Of a DNA stretch of 64,000 nt, positions 26,272 through 34,988 are shown piece by piece. A model generated the notes under the pieces. The model ran no database searches and was not told the origin of the DNA. It worked only from the letters and a program-made list of their open reading frames with translations. Position numbers and translations under genes: made by a program. The first letter of the stretch is position 1; the number at the start of each line of letters is the position of its first letter. The DNA is taken from assembly GCF_003664035.1 (NCBI RefSeq), contig NZ_RCCK01000013.1:62001-126000 (forward strand), read 5' to 3'. The DNA comes from Pedobacter alluvionis. Lineage in GTDB: Bacteria; Bacteroidota; Bacteroidia; Sphingobacteriales; Sphingobacteriaceae.

Positions 26272-27519
26272 TTACAGGTTCAATTCTTTAATTTTCCTGT
26301 ACAAAGTACGTTCTGAAATACCCAGTTCCTGAGCAGCAAACTTACGTTTACCCTTGTGTTTTTTTAAAGCTTTTTTAATCAGGTCTGATTCTTTATCCAC
26401 TAACGACAAAGATTCTTCTACTTCTTCAGCCTCGTGTGCAAAATAATCAGCATTGTTATTGTTGTTGTTATTATTATTGCCTGGTGTAGGCTGCTGAATG
26501 GTAAAGGCATGTTCCTGGCCTGACGGCAATTCTACATCGCGGTACAGCTGATTGATATATTGCGGATTATCTGCCAAAACGGTAGCGGTATTTCCGCCGT
26601 GCTGAATAATTTCGGCAACGAGTTTTTTAAGTTCAACCATATCCTTTTTCATATCGAAAAGAACTTTGTACAAAATATCTCTTTCTGTAAAATCTTCTTT
26701 CGACTGAGCATTAATCGCCATTGGCAAATTACTTCCTGCTTCGTTAGGGATATAGTTTAAAATGGCTTGTCCGGTTACATTCCGGTCTTTTTCCAATACG
26801 CAGATTTGCTCAGCAATATTTTTTAACTGGCGAACATTACCCGGCCAGCTATAATTGGTTAAAATCTGAACGGCATCTGGTTCGAGGTGTAACGCCGGAC
26901 TACGGTACTTATCGCTAAAATCGGCAGCGAATTTTCTGAATAATAAATAAATATCTTCTTTACGCTCTTGCAAAGCCGGTATGCGCAATGGAACAGTATT
27001 TAACCTGTAATATAAATCTTCCCGAAATTTTCCGTTCTTAACGCGGTTATATACATCAACATTGGTTGCAGCAATAATGCGGACATCTGTTTTCTGTACT
27101 TTAGACGAACCCACGCGCAAATATTCGCCACTTTCTAAAATACGCAATAAACGGGCCTGTGTACCTAAAGGTAATTCAGCAACCTCGTCTAAAAAGATGG
27201 TACCACCATTCGCCACCTCAAAATATCCTTTACGGGCTTCGTGCGCACCGGTAAATGATCCTTTTTCGTGACCAAAAAGCTCAGAATCTATCGTTCCTTC
27301 GGGAATGGCGCCACAGTTTACCGCAATAAAAGCACCATGTTTACGGGCACTCATTTGATGGATAATCTGCGAGAACACCTCTTTACCACTACCACTTTCG
27401 CCTGTTATCAACACCGACATATCAGTTGGTGCTACCTGGCTTGCAATATCTATGGCCCGGTTAAGTAAAGGCGAATTGCCAATAATACCGAACCGTTGTT
27501 TAATATTTTGTGTATCCAT
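26272..27519 (-). CDS. Sigma54-dependent Fis-family transcriptional regulator without receiver domain
   Basis: A 415-residue AAA+ enhancer-binding protein. The AAA+ domain starts almost at the N-terminus: Walker A GESGSGKE (residues 40-47), the sigma54-contact loop as GSFTGA (87-92, Ser for the usual Ala), Walker B GGTIFLDEVAEL and the arginine-finger region REDLYYRL. A linker with a homopolymeric Asn stretch (about nine Asn, coded at ~26455-26480) leads to a C-terminal Fis helix-turn-helix (KKHKGKRKFAAQELGISERTLYRKI). With no sensory N-terminus, its activity must be set by abundance or partners. Placed 68 bases upstream of lptE on the same strand. Confidence 0.93.
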   Translation of the reverse strand: MDTQNIKQRFGIIGNSPLLNRAIDIASQVAPTDMSVLITGESGSGKEVFSQIIHQMSARKHGAFIAVNCGAIPEGTIDSELFGHEKGSFTGAHEARKGYFEVANGGTIFLDEVAELPLGTQARLLRILESGEYLRVGSSKVQKTDVRIIAATNVDVYNRVKNGKFREDLYYRLNTVPLRIPALQERKEDIYLLFRKFAADFSDKYRSPALHLEPDAVQILTNYSWPGNVRQLKNIAEQICVLEKDRNVTGQAILNYIPNEAGSNLPMAINAQSKEDFTERDILYKVLFDMKKDMVELKKLVAEIIQHGGNTATVLADNPQYINQLYRDVELPSGQEHAFTIQQPTPGNNNNNNNNNADYFAHEAEEVEESLSLVDKESDLIKKALKKHKGKRKFAAQELGISERTLYRKIKELNL

Positions 27520-27589
27520 TCTTTAGATTTGAGTATTGAGATTTGAGATATGAGACCTTACGCCCCTTACCTTCTACCCTCCACCTTTT

Positions 27590-29005
27590 TTAAACTATTT
27601 TACCAATTAACGTAGCAGATGTACATTTCTCGATATACACATTTGCATACTGACCCGGTTTAACGCCATCAATTGCAGGGAAAATGGCCATTGCTCCGCT
27701 GTCTCCCCTTCCGCAGTAATCGAGATCAGATTTCTTAGAAGTGCCTTCAATCAAAACCCGAACCGTTTTACCTACCCATTCTTGCAAACGCATTAATGAA
27801 TGTGCCTGTTGTTTAGCCAAAATCTCCGCTAAACGGCGTTTTTTCACTTCCTCAGGGATATCATCTTCCAATTTACGGGCGGCTAAAGTCCCTGGTCTTT
27901 CAGAATAAGTGAAGTTATACGCAAAATCATATTGCACATAATCCATCATACTCAGGGTTTCCTCATGTTCCTCTTCCGTTTCTGTACAGAAACCTGCGAT
28001 GATATCGGTAGAAATTGCACAACCTGGAATAATGTTGCGGATGGCATCAATACGATTGATATACCATTCGCGGGTATAAGTCCTGTTCATTAACTCCAAT
28101 ATGCGGGTATTTCCTGATTGAACAGGCAGGTGGATATAGTTACAGATGTTATCGTATTTAGCAATGGTATGTAAAACTTCGTCGGTAATATCTTTTGGAT
28201 GTGAAGTAGAGAAACGCACCCTTAAATCTGGGCTAACCAATGCTGTTTGCTCCAAAAGCTGCGCAAAGTTAACCGTTTCTGTTCCATCTTCCGATGTCCA
28301 GGTGTACGAATCGACGTTTTGGCCTAAAAGTGTAACCTCCCGGTAACCAGCTTCAAATAAACCCCTTGCTTCTTCTATAATAGAATGGGCATCGCGGCTA
28401 CGTTCGCGGCCACGGGTAAAAGGAACCACACAGAAGGAGCACATGTTATTACAACCACGGGTAATGGAAATAAAAGCGGTTATTCCGTTGCTGTTTAAAC
28501 GAACCGGACTAATATCAGCATAGGTTTCTTCGCGAGACAATAAAACATTAACTGCTTTATGTCCGCTTTCTACCTGCTCAATTAAGTTCGGCAGATCGCG
28601 ATAAGCATCAGGGCCAACTACTACATCAACCAAACGTTCTTCTTCTAAAAATTTAGATTTTAAACGTTCTGCCATGCAGCCCAAAACCCCAACAATTAAT
28701 TTCGGGTTGCGACGTTTTTCGACACCGAACTGTGATAGTCGGTTTCTAACCCTTGTTTCTGCGTTTTCGCGGATTGAGCAGGTATTAATGAAGATTACAT
28801 CAGCCTGGTGATAATCCCCTGTGGTTTCAAATCCAGTTTCTGATAAAATAGAGGCAACAATTTCACTATCAGCAAAATTCATTGCACAACCATAACTTTC
28901 GATATATAATTTACGGGCATCGGCTTTAATCGGGGTGTCTAAAATTAAAGCTTCACCTTGCCTTGCTTCATCGTGCGTCTTATCCTGTACTTGTAAATCA
29001 ATCAT
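27590..29005 (-). CDS. miaB: tRNA-2-methylthio-N6-dimethylallyladenosine synthase
   Basis: A 471-residue radical-SAM methylthiotransferase that adds the 2-methylthio group to i6A37 of tRNAs. The N-terminal MTTase domain has its cluster cysteines C40 (SYGC), C76 (NTC) and C110 (LGC). The radical SAM domain carries C185-x3-C189-x2-C192 (CNNMCSFC) and PFTRGRERSR. The C-terminal TRAM domain (~405-470, VRVLIEGTSKKS) closes the protein. The 20 residues before the first domain are an extension but the start is the only reasonable one. 70 bases separate it from the sigma54 regulator; between them lies a TTGAGATTTGAGA-like run (27530-27555). Confidence 0.95.
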   Translation of the reverse strand: MIDLQVQDKTHDEARQGEALILDTPIKADARKLYIESYGCAMNFADSEIVASILSETGFETTGDYHQADVIFINTCSIRENAETRVRNRLSQFGVEKRRNPKLIVGVLGCMAERLKSKFLEEERLVDVVVGPDAYRDLPNLIEQVESGHKAVNVLLSREETYADISPVRLNSNGITAFISITRGCNNMCSFCVVPFTRGRERSRDAHSIIEEARGLFEAGYREVTLLGQNVDSYTWTSEDGTETVNFAQLLEQTALVSPDLRVRFSTSHPKDITDEVLHTIAKYDNICNYIHLPVQSGNTRILELMNRTYTREWYINRIDAIRNIIPGCAISTDIIAGFCTETEEEHEETLSMMDYVQYDFAYNFTYSERPGTLAARKLEDDIPEEVKKRRLAEILAKQQAHSLMRLQEWVGKTVRVLIEGTSKKSDLDYCGRGDSGAMAIFPAIDGVKPGQYANVYIEKCTSATLIGKIV

Positions 29006-29533
29006 TATTTAAAAAATATTGGGGATTGCAAAAATACATAAATATAATTAAAAGTGACAAATTGACAGAGCTTGTTTAAATGTTTACAGTATGATTATGA
29101 TAAAACAGTTAGCAGGCCCGATTAATCCATAATACATAGTTGAATAAAAAGTTTTTGGAAACGTAGGCTTCGGTGCCGATGGGACAATGCAGCCCCGCCC
29201 CCGCTTCTGCCCCAATTGAAAAAATTGTGGCATCCTGCTAAGGTCGGGTTTAGATTACAGCTGTTCTTGCTATTATGAGGGGTTTTCCGTGCCACAGGCC
29301 TAACCAATTTAGCCCTTGGCGAAGCGGTACCCTGCAGGCCAGGAGGCACGACGGCCGAAGCGTACAAGCGCAGCAAAGGAACAAACGATGTTGCTTATGC
29401 TGCCCTTGCGCTCCAGAAAATAATTTCAAGCATCCTACAGCATCACCTTTTTGGTCTTTCTGCTTTAGTCTTTGCCTTGCCCCTAAAAAACCTTTCGCTC
29501 TTCTATATGTTACCTATTGATAAGCCATAATAA
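29006..29533. repeat. 528-base gene-free stretch with a G+C-richer element partly shared with 49716-49755
   Basis: From ~29150 to ~29520 the sequence is visibly richer in G and C than the surroundings. It has a GGTACCCTGCA (29326-29336), 17-base gap, GCCGAAGCGTACAA (29354-29367) arrangement that recurs inverted at 49755-49716. A frame without start codon is open for ~80 codons from 29279, and another from an ATG at 29275, but neither has domain evidence, nor an operon position. A dispersed non-coding repeat is the best reading. Confidence 0.55.
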
Positions 29534-31321
29534 ATGACAGCTCAACATAAAAATAAAATTTGGATCTGGGTAGGAAGCATATTCGGCATATTGGTTTTAA
29601 TTGTTGCATTTGGTGCTATGTTTTTAAGCGCCAAATGGAAACCTATATTGACCGAAAAAATTAAGGCGGGTGTTTATAATGGCTCCCATCATTTATATAG
29701 AATCGATTTTAAAAGCATTAACTTAAATGTAATTACAGGCAGCTTAGCCTTGCGCGACGTTGTTTTAACACCCGATACAGCTGTTTTTGATAGCTTAAAT
29801 AAAAAACAATTGGCTCCCGCCCATACTTTCGAACTTAAATTAAAGAAACTGCAGATTAGCCGTGTAGGCATATTAACGGCCTACTTTAAAAAGAGGATAG
29901 ATGTGAAGGAAATCCTTTTACAAAAGCCATCTATCAACATGATTTTTAACAAAGTGACCAGGAAACCCGATAGCATAAAAGATGAGAAATCGCTTTACGA
30001 ACAGATTTCGAAAAACTTTAAATCGGTACATGTTAAAAGCATCAAAATTGTAGATGCAGATTTTGATTATATCAACAAAACCGCTGCAAAAAAAAACAAA
30101 AACTCGATCAAACACCTCGATATTAACATTAATGATTTTTTATTGGATTCGCTTTCAGGCAGTGATACAACGAGGTTTTATTATATAAAAGATGCATCAT
30201 TTCAGATTGCAGGTTATAAATCGGTGACGAAAGATAAAATGTACTCCATGAAAGTGGACACCATTAAAGGCTCTACCTCAGCAAAAAAAATAACGGTTAG
30301 CGGATTTAAACTTACACCATTGTACGATGAACTTACTTTTGCAAGGAAATACAATATCCAGAAAGACCGGTACAATTTAAGCTTTGATAAAATAGAATTT
30401 AATGGCGTGGATTTTATTGGTTTAAATACCGACGAGAAACTACATGCAAAATCGTTGAAGATTGGTCCGGCAAATGTAGAAGTTTTTATGAGCCGCGAAT
30501 CGCCACCGCCGCCGGGCTTTGATAAAGGCCAAAACTATCCCCATATGGCATTGAAAAGGTTGAACATGCCCATCCTGATTGATACGGTAAAGCTGAAAGA
30601 CATTCATCTTAAATATGCTGAGTTTAACCCTGCAAGTAAAAAAACCGGATCGGTTGACTTTAAAGCGTTAGCAGGAACCATTTTAAATGTAACCAATGAT
30701 AGCTTACAATTGAGCAAAAAGAATCATGCCCTGGCAGACTTAAATACACTTTTAATGGGCACGGGAAAGCTGAATGTAAAAATCGATTTCAACCTAACCG
30801 ATAATAATGGCGCTTTTACCTACAGCGGGCGTTTGGGCAAATTTGACATGAAAAACCTAAATCCATTATCTAAAGCGTTGGGGCTGGTTGAAATAGAAAG
30901 CGGAGATATACAACATATCGATTTTAAAGCGAACGGAAATTTAAGATCAGCAACGGGATCGATGAGTATGTTGTACACCAATTTAAAGGTGAAATTACTA
31001 TCGGATAATATTGATGGAGAAGGAACCAAGAAAAAAGATTTCTTGTCTTTTTTGGCTAACACCATTTTAGTTAAAGATGAAAATCCACAAAAAGGTGAAG
31101 CGCCAAGAACGGCAAGCATGACCAACACCAGGATTAATTCGGCTTCCTTTTTTAACCTGATGTGGAAAACAGTTTTCGTGGGCATAAAAGATATTGTAGG
31201 CGTTGGCGTAGTGCCCGAAAAGAATCCGGTAAAACAGCAAAAAGTAATTGCAAAAAAAATAAGGGAACAAAAACGGGCAGATAGAAAGGCAGCACGAAAA
31301 GCAAGGAGAGAAAAAAACTAA
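29534..31321 (+). CDS. AsmA-like membrane-anchored protein, paralogue 1
   Basis: A 595-residue protein with one N-terminal membrane segment (~9-31), a large extracytoplasmic region rich in beta strands and a highly basic C-terminus (~570-595, REQKRADRKAARKARREK). Repeating beta patterns such as FKSINLNVITGSLALRDVVLTP and the C-terminal block FNLTDNNGAFTYSGRLGKFDM resemble AsmA-like proteins (TamB/AsmA superfamily). These span the periplasm and help lipids or outer-membrane components. It is related over its whole length to the gene 68 bases downstream (same order of blocks, for example KWKPILT / KSRPILT). A role in envelope lipid traffic is inferred. Confidence 0.72.
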   Translation: MTAQHKNKIWIWVGSIFGILVLIVAFGAMFLSAKWKPILTEKIKAGVYNGSHHLYRIDFKSINLNVITGSLALRDVVLTPDTAVFDSLNKKQLAPAHTFELKLKKLQISRVGILTAYFKKRIDVKEILLQKPSINMIFNKVTRKPDSIKDEKSLYEQISKNFKSVHVKSIKIVDADFDYINKTAAKKNKNSIKHLDININDFLLDSLSGSDTTRFYYIKDASFQIAGYKSVTKDKMYSMKVDTIKGSTSAKKITVSGFKLTPLYDELTFARKYNIQKDRYNLSFDKIEFNGVDFIGLNTDEKLHAKSLKIGPANVEVFMSRESPPPPGFDKGQNYPHMALKRLNMPILIDTVKLKDIHLKYAEFNPASKKTGSVDFKALAGTILNVTNDSLQLSKKNHALADLNTLLMGTGKLNVKIDFNLTDNNGAFTYSGRLGKFDMKNLNPLSKALGLVEIESGDIQHIDFKANGNLRSATGSMSMLYTNLKVKLLSDNIDGEGTKKKDFLSFLANTILVKDENPQKGEAPRTASMTNTRINSASFFNLMWKTVFVGIKDIVGVGVVPEKNPVKQQKVIAKKIREQKRADRKAARKARREKN

Positions 31322-31388
31322 CCTACATTTTTCAAATATATGTTTATAACCGTATATTGCTAATAAAACCACAGCCTTTCATTTTTTA

Positions 31389-33203
31389 ATGCCTGATACC
31401 AGAAGATACCGTTATAAAGTTTTTAAATGGATTGCGTGTACACTGATCGGTGTTTTTATCGTACTTGCAGGTATAGCCTGGTTGTTAAATGTGAAGTCGC
31501 GCCCCATTTTAACCGACAGGATCAAAACACTGCTCTATAAATCAACCGACAGCTTATATACCATTAGTTTTACCAAGGTTTCTACCAATGTTTTTACGGG
31601 CAATGCCACTTTACAGAACGTAAAAATAACACCTGATACCAATCGGTTTAAGCAGCTCATTGCCTTAAAAAGAGCGCCAAACAATTTATATACCGTTGCC
31701 TTAAAAAAACTGGTGGTGAAGCGCTTCCACCCGTTAACCTTATACCGCGAAAAAAAACTGCAGGTAGAGGAAATCATATTTGATAAACCTGAGGTAACTA
31801 TGGTTAATCAGCAATTTGCTTTTAACGAAGGTCGTGCGCCAAGGCCCATTAAATCACCTTACGAGATTATCTCCAAAAACCTGAAAGAGTTTAGCATTAA
31901 AACCATCCGTTTTAAAGATGTAAGCTTTAAGTATGTGAATAAAAATGTACCCAATTCGGTGCCTTTCGGTATTGACGACCTTAACATTACGCTAACCGAT
32001 TTGCTGGTTGATTCTACCTCTGCAGATGATCCGACCCGCTTTTACCTGTTAAAAGATATCTTAATCAACCTGAATAACTATGTATACCGCACACCCGATA
32101 AAATGTACGACATTAAGCTTGATCAGCTTGATTTCAGGGCTACTACAGGCAGGCTAAGGATAAACAGCTTTGCGCTGGTTCCATTATATGATGAAATGAA
32201 ATTCGGCAAGGTTGCGGGTTATGCCAGAGAACGGTTTGATATTGGCATGCGCGATATTATTCTCAACGGTATCGATTTACCACTTTACATCAGCAAACAG
32301 GAGTTGTGGGCTAAAGAAATGGCCATTGCTAACGGGTTTGTATCTGTTTTTAACCAGAATGGCCTCCCGGGTAAACCGCAGGAGAATAAGATCGGTAAAT
32401 TTCCCCATCAGCTTTTGCAGCTTGTGCGTGCCCCTATTCTCGTCCAGAAAATCCAGCTGAAGGATGTAAACGTTAACTATTCGGTTTTTAACAGTGAAAG
32501 TAATCAAAGAGGGCGGATCAGCTTTGAAAACACCTCGGGTATTATAAAAAATGCCACCAACCTTGATAATATTAAGGCCATAAACCCGATCATGGAGGTT
32601 AACTTAAATACTTATTTATTTGGCCAGGGAAAACTTGATGTGAACTTTATGTTTAATCTTACTGCTAAAGATGGTGCATTCTCTTACCATGGAGTTTTAC
32701 ACAATTTTAATGCGCGGGTTTTAAATCAGATTACCAAACCACTTGGCCTGGTACGCATTAATCGCGGGAATGTAGATAAATTGAAGTTCAATTTTAAGGC
32801 AAACGATTCAGGCACAAAAGGAAAGGTAGCATTCTCTTACTATGACCTTTCTGTTGCATTGATGAAAAATGATCCCGAAAAAGATCACCTGGTTACCCGC
32901 GGTTTTCTTTCTTTCTTAGCCAATGCTCTAATCATCAAATCTGAAAATCCCGGTGCAGATGGCAAGCTTGTACCTGTAACCGTAAATTACAGCAGGCCTT
33001 CAAATTCCTCTTTTTTCAACATGATCTGGAAGAGCCTTTTTACGGGCATAAAATATAGCATCGGTATTACGGAAGAAAAGCAGAATGAAGTACGTAAGCA
33101 TATTGCAAAGTTTAAAGCCATGCGGACCAATCATTTACAACGAAAACAAAAGCGTTTGGAACGCCGGATAAAGCGTGAACGGGAACAAAATGAAAAGCGA
33201 TAA
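31389..33203 (+). CDS. AsmA-like membrane-anchored protein, paralogue 2
   Basis: A 604-residue paralogue of the preceding protein. The N-terminal basic stretch (RRYRYKVFKW) precedes a membrane segment at ~14-34. The blocks SRPILTDRIKTLLYKSTDSLY, NVFTGNATLQNVKITPDTN and FNLTAKDGAFSYHGVLHNFN align with paralogue 1. The C-terminus is again strongly basic (HLQRKQKRLERRIKRERE). The two arose by tandem duplication and are likely co-transcribed. Paired AsmA-like proteins suggest a shared envelope role; substrate unknown. Confidence 0.72.
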   Translation: MPDTRRYRYKVFKWIACTLIGVFIVLAGIAWLLNVKSRPILTDRIKTLLYKSTDSLYTISFTKVSTNVFTGNATLQNVKITPDTNRFKQLIALKRAPNNLYTVALKKLVVKRFHPLTLYREKKLQVEEIIFDKPEVTMVNQQFAFNEGRAPRPIKSPYEIISKNLKEFSIKTIRFKDVSFKYVNKNVPNSVPFGIDDLNITLTDLLVDSTSADDPTRFYLLKDILINLNNYVYRTPDKMYDIKLDQLDFRATTGRLRINSFALVPLYDEMKFGKVAGYARERFDIGMRDIILNGIDLPLYISKQELWAKEMAIANGFVSVFNQNGLPGKPQENKIGKFPHQLLQLVRAPILVQKIQLKDVNVNYSVFNSESNQRGRISFENTSGIIKNATNLDNIKAINPIMEVNLNTYLFGQGKLDVNFMFNLTAKDGAFSYHGVLHNFNARVLNQITKPLGLVRINRGNVDKLKFNFKANDSGTKGKVAFSYYDLSVALMKNDPEKDHLVTRGFLSFLANALIIKSENPGADGKLVPVTVNYSRPSNSSFFNMIWKSLFTGIKYSIGITEEKQNEVRKHIAKFKAMRTNHLQRKQKRLERRIKREREQNEKR

Positions 33204-33207
33204 CATG

Positions 33208-33237
33208 TTGTAACCTTTTCTTATCTTTATTCTCTAA
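33208..33237 (+). promoter_or_regulatory. Candidate ECF-type promoter of lemA
   Basis: TTGTAACCTTTTCTTATCTT starts at 33208 and TCTCTAA is at 33231-33237. It closely matches the sequence before the ECF sigma gene at 50454 (TTGTAACCTGTTTATCTTTA), suggesting that this sigma factor also reads lemA. Confidence 0.35.
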
Positions 33238-33253
33238 ACCTTAAACTAAAATT

Positions 33254-33811
33254 ATGATTATTGCCCTCGTTATTCTCGGATTCATCTTTCTTATCGGGAT
33301 TTTCTTTTACAACTCGCTCATTGGTAAGAAAAACCAGGTAACAAATGCCTTCTCGGCCATTGATGTAATGCTTAAAAAACGGTTCGACCTTATTCCAAAC
33401 CTTGTTGAAGTGGTTAAACAGTATACTACTTACGAGCAGGGAACCTTAACCAAAATAGTTGAACTGAGATCAAAAGCAGGCTCACCGAATATCAGTAATG
33501 CAGAAAAAGCAGATTTAGATGCACAATTGAGCAGCAATGTGAGGGGTTTAATGGTCAACATTGAAAATTACCCTGATTTAAAAGCCAATACCAATTTTAT
33601 TAACCTGCAAACCACCTGGACGGAAAGCGAAGAACAGATTGCCGCTGCCAGAAGAACCTATAATGCTTCGGTAACGGATTACAACAACTCGATTATGATG
33701 TTTCCAGGCAGTTTATTTGCCGGGATGCTGAACTTTCAGCCAATAGCCGTTTTAGAAACCGCAGCTGAAGAACGTAAAAACATTAGCGCAAAAGAACTTT
33801 TCAATAACTAA
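33254..33811 (+). CDS. lemA: LemA family protein
   Basis: A 185-residue protein with a short N-terminal membrane anchor (residues 1-19) and the LemA coiled-coil domain: FYNSLIGKKNQVTNAFSAID, RFDLIPNLVEVVKQY, then NLQTTWTESEEQIAAARRTYN and YNNSIMMFPGSLFAGML. Function of the family is not settled; members are linked to stress and peptidoglycan responses. It overlaps the next gene by one base (TAATG), so the pair is translationally coupled. An ECF-like promoter candidate lies just upstream. Confidence 0.92.
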   Translation: MIIALVILGFIFLIGIFFYNSLIGKKNQVTNAFSAIDVMLKKRFDLIPNLVEVVKQYTTYEQGTLTKIVELRSKAGSPNISNAEKADLDAQLSSNVRGLMVNIENYPDLKANTNFINLQTTWTESEEQIAAARRTYNASVTDYNNSIMMFPGSLFAGMLNFQPIAVLETAAEERKNISAKELFNN

Positions 33812-34767
33812 TGTCGTTCGATATTGCAAATAATGTAGCCTTACAGCAAGTTTTGGCTACAATGGAGGTAGAACGCAAAAGAATTGCCGGTACCCAAACC
33901 AAAGGCTATATTTTTATTGTTACTGGTATTGTGCTTGGCATTTTGGGCTTCGTTTTGGGTTTTCCTATTCCTGCTGTAATTGCTGGCCTGATACCTATCA
34001 TTTATGGTGGTGTTTTGTTTTTCAAAATCAACGATTCTCTAACAGCTTACCAAAATGCCTATAAAACGAATGTAATTGGTGCTGCCCTTAAATTTTTAGA
34101 CGAAAGTTTATCGATTAATCCCTACCAGGGAATTGAAGCTTCGGAGTTTATGTACACACAGCTGTTTAGCAATGAGCCTGATCGTTACAAAACAGAAGAT
34201 TTAGTAATGGGATGTGCTGATAAAACCCGGTTTTACTTCGCTGAAGTACATGCTGAATATAAAACAGTAACCCAAACAAAAGACGGAACCCGAACAGAGT
34301 GGCACGACATTTTTAGAGGGATCCTCTTTGCTGCCGATTTTAATAAAAAATTTAATAGCGTAACCATCGTCAGGCCAAAAGACTTTGGAGCAGCTTTTGG
34401 TGCATGGTTTTCAAAAAACCTGTTTTCTTTTGGCAGTAATGATGTTATCCAACTGGAGAATGTAGAATTTGATAAGACCTTTGTAACCTATGGTTCAGAT
34501 CAGGTCGAATCCAGGTATATCCTTACACCTGCACTAATGGAGCGGATACTAAACCTCAATCATCAAAGCAAGTATAACATCAGTTTATCCTTTATCGAAT
34601 CAAGAATGTATATCGCTTTCCCTTTGAACCGGAATTACTTTGAGGCACCTGTTTTTAAATCTTTACTAGATCCCGAAACTGTAAATCAGGATATTTCTAC
34701 CATAAAGTTTATGTATGATATTGTTAAGGAGCTGGATCTGAATACAAGGATTTGGGGTAAGGAGTAA
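33811..34767 (+). CDS. DUF3137 domain-containing membrane protein
   Basis: A 318-residue protein with two adjacent membrane segments at ~31-52 and ~53-72 and a large C-terminal domain (~100-318) of the DUF3137 type (IEASEFMYTQLFSNEPDRYKTED, YFAEVHAEYKTVTQTKDG, FDKTFVTYGSDQVESRYILTPALMERIL). Its ATG shares one base with the lemA stop; LemA and DUF3137 genes are frequently adjacent, so a common complex is likely. Function is unknown. Confidence 0.85.
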   Translation: MSFDIANNVALQQVLATMEVERKRIAGTQTKGYIFIVTGIVLGILGFVLGFPIPAVIAGLIPIIYGGVLFFKINDSLTAYQNAYKTNVIGAALKFLDESLSINPYQGIEASEFMYTQLFSNEPDRYKTEDLVMGCADKTRFYFAEVHAEYKTVTQTKDGTRTEWHDIFRGILFAADFNKKFNSVTIVRPKDFGAAFGAWFSKNLFSFGSNDVIQLENVEFDKTFVTYGSDQVESRYILTPALMERILNLNHQSKYNISLSFIESRMYIAFPLNRNYFEAPVFKSLLDPETVNQDISTIKFMYDIVKELDLNTRIWGKE

Positions 34768-34800
34768 CAGATAGGGTATTCCCAAAAATTAAAAAAAAGT

Positions 34801-34884
34801 CGTCATCTCGACTGGAACGCAGTGAAATGGAGAGATCTGCCACGATAGATTTCTCGACTTCGTTGCACTCCGCTCGAAATGACG
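34801..34884. repeat. Palindromic intergenic repeat of the CGTCATYTCGA type
   Basis: Arms CGTCATCTCGA (34801-34811) and TCGAAATGACG (34874-34884), with inner AGAGATCTGCC / AGATTTCTCGA. The same architecture appears at 51534-51616, so it is a dispersed element. Confidence 0.75.
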
Positions 34885-34932
34885 ACAATTCGAGTGGAGC
34901 TTTATATCAGGAGTTTAGCAAGGCAGGGCCCA

Positions 34933-34981
34933 GACTTACGAAGTTTTTCACGGCACATGGGCCACTTGAAACTTCGTAAGT
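34933..34981. repeat. Inverted repeat around ACTTACGAAGTTT
   Basis: Perfect 13-base arms ACTTACGAAGTTT (34934-34946) and AAACTTCGTAAGT (34969-34981), 8 bases after the response-regulator stop. The relative at 49606-49654 has G in place of A at one position of each arm. Confidence 0.7.
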
Positions 34982-34988
34982 TTAGGCG

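Noticed and set aside
29275..29520. An 81-codon plus-strand frame, and an overlapping startless frame from 29279
   Set aside because: Cys/Pro/Arg-rich composition or no start, inside a repeat-like, G+C-richer gap.
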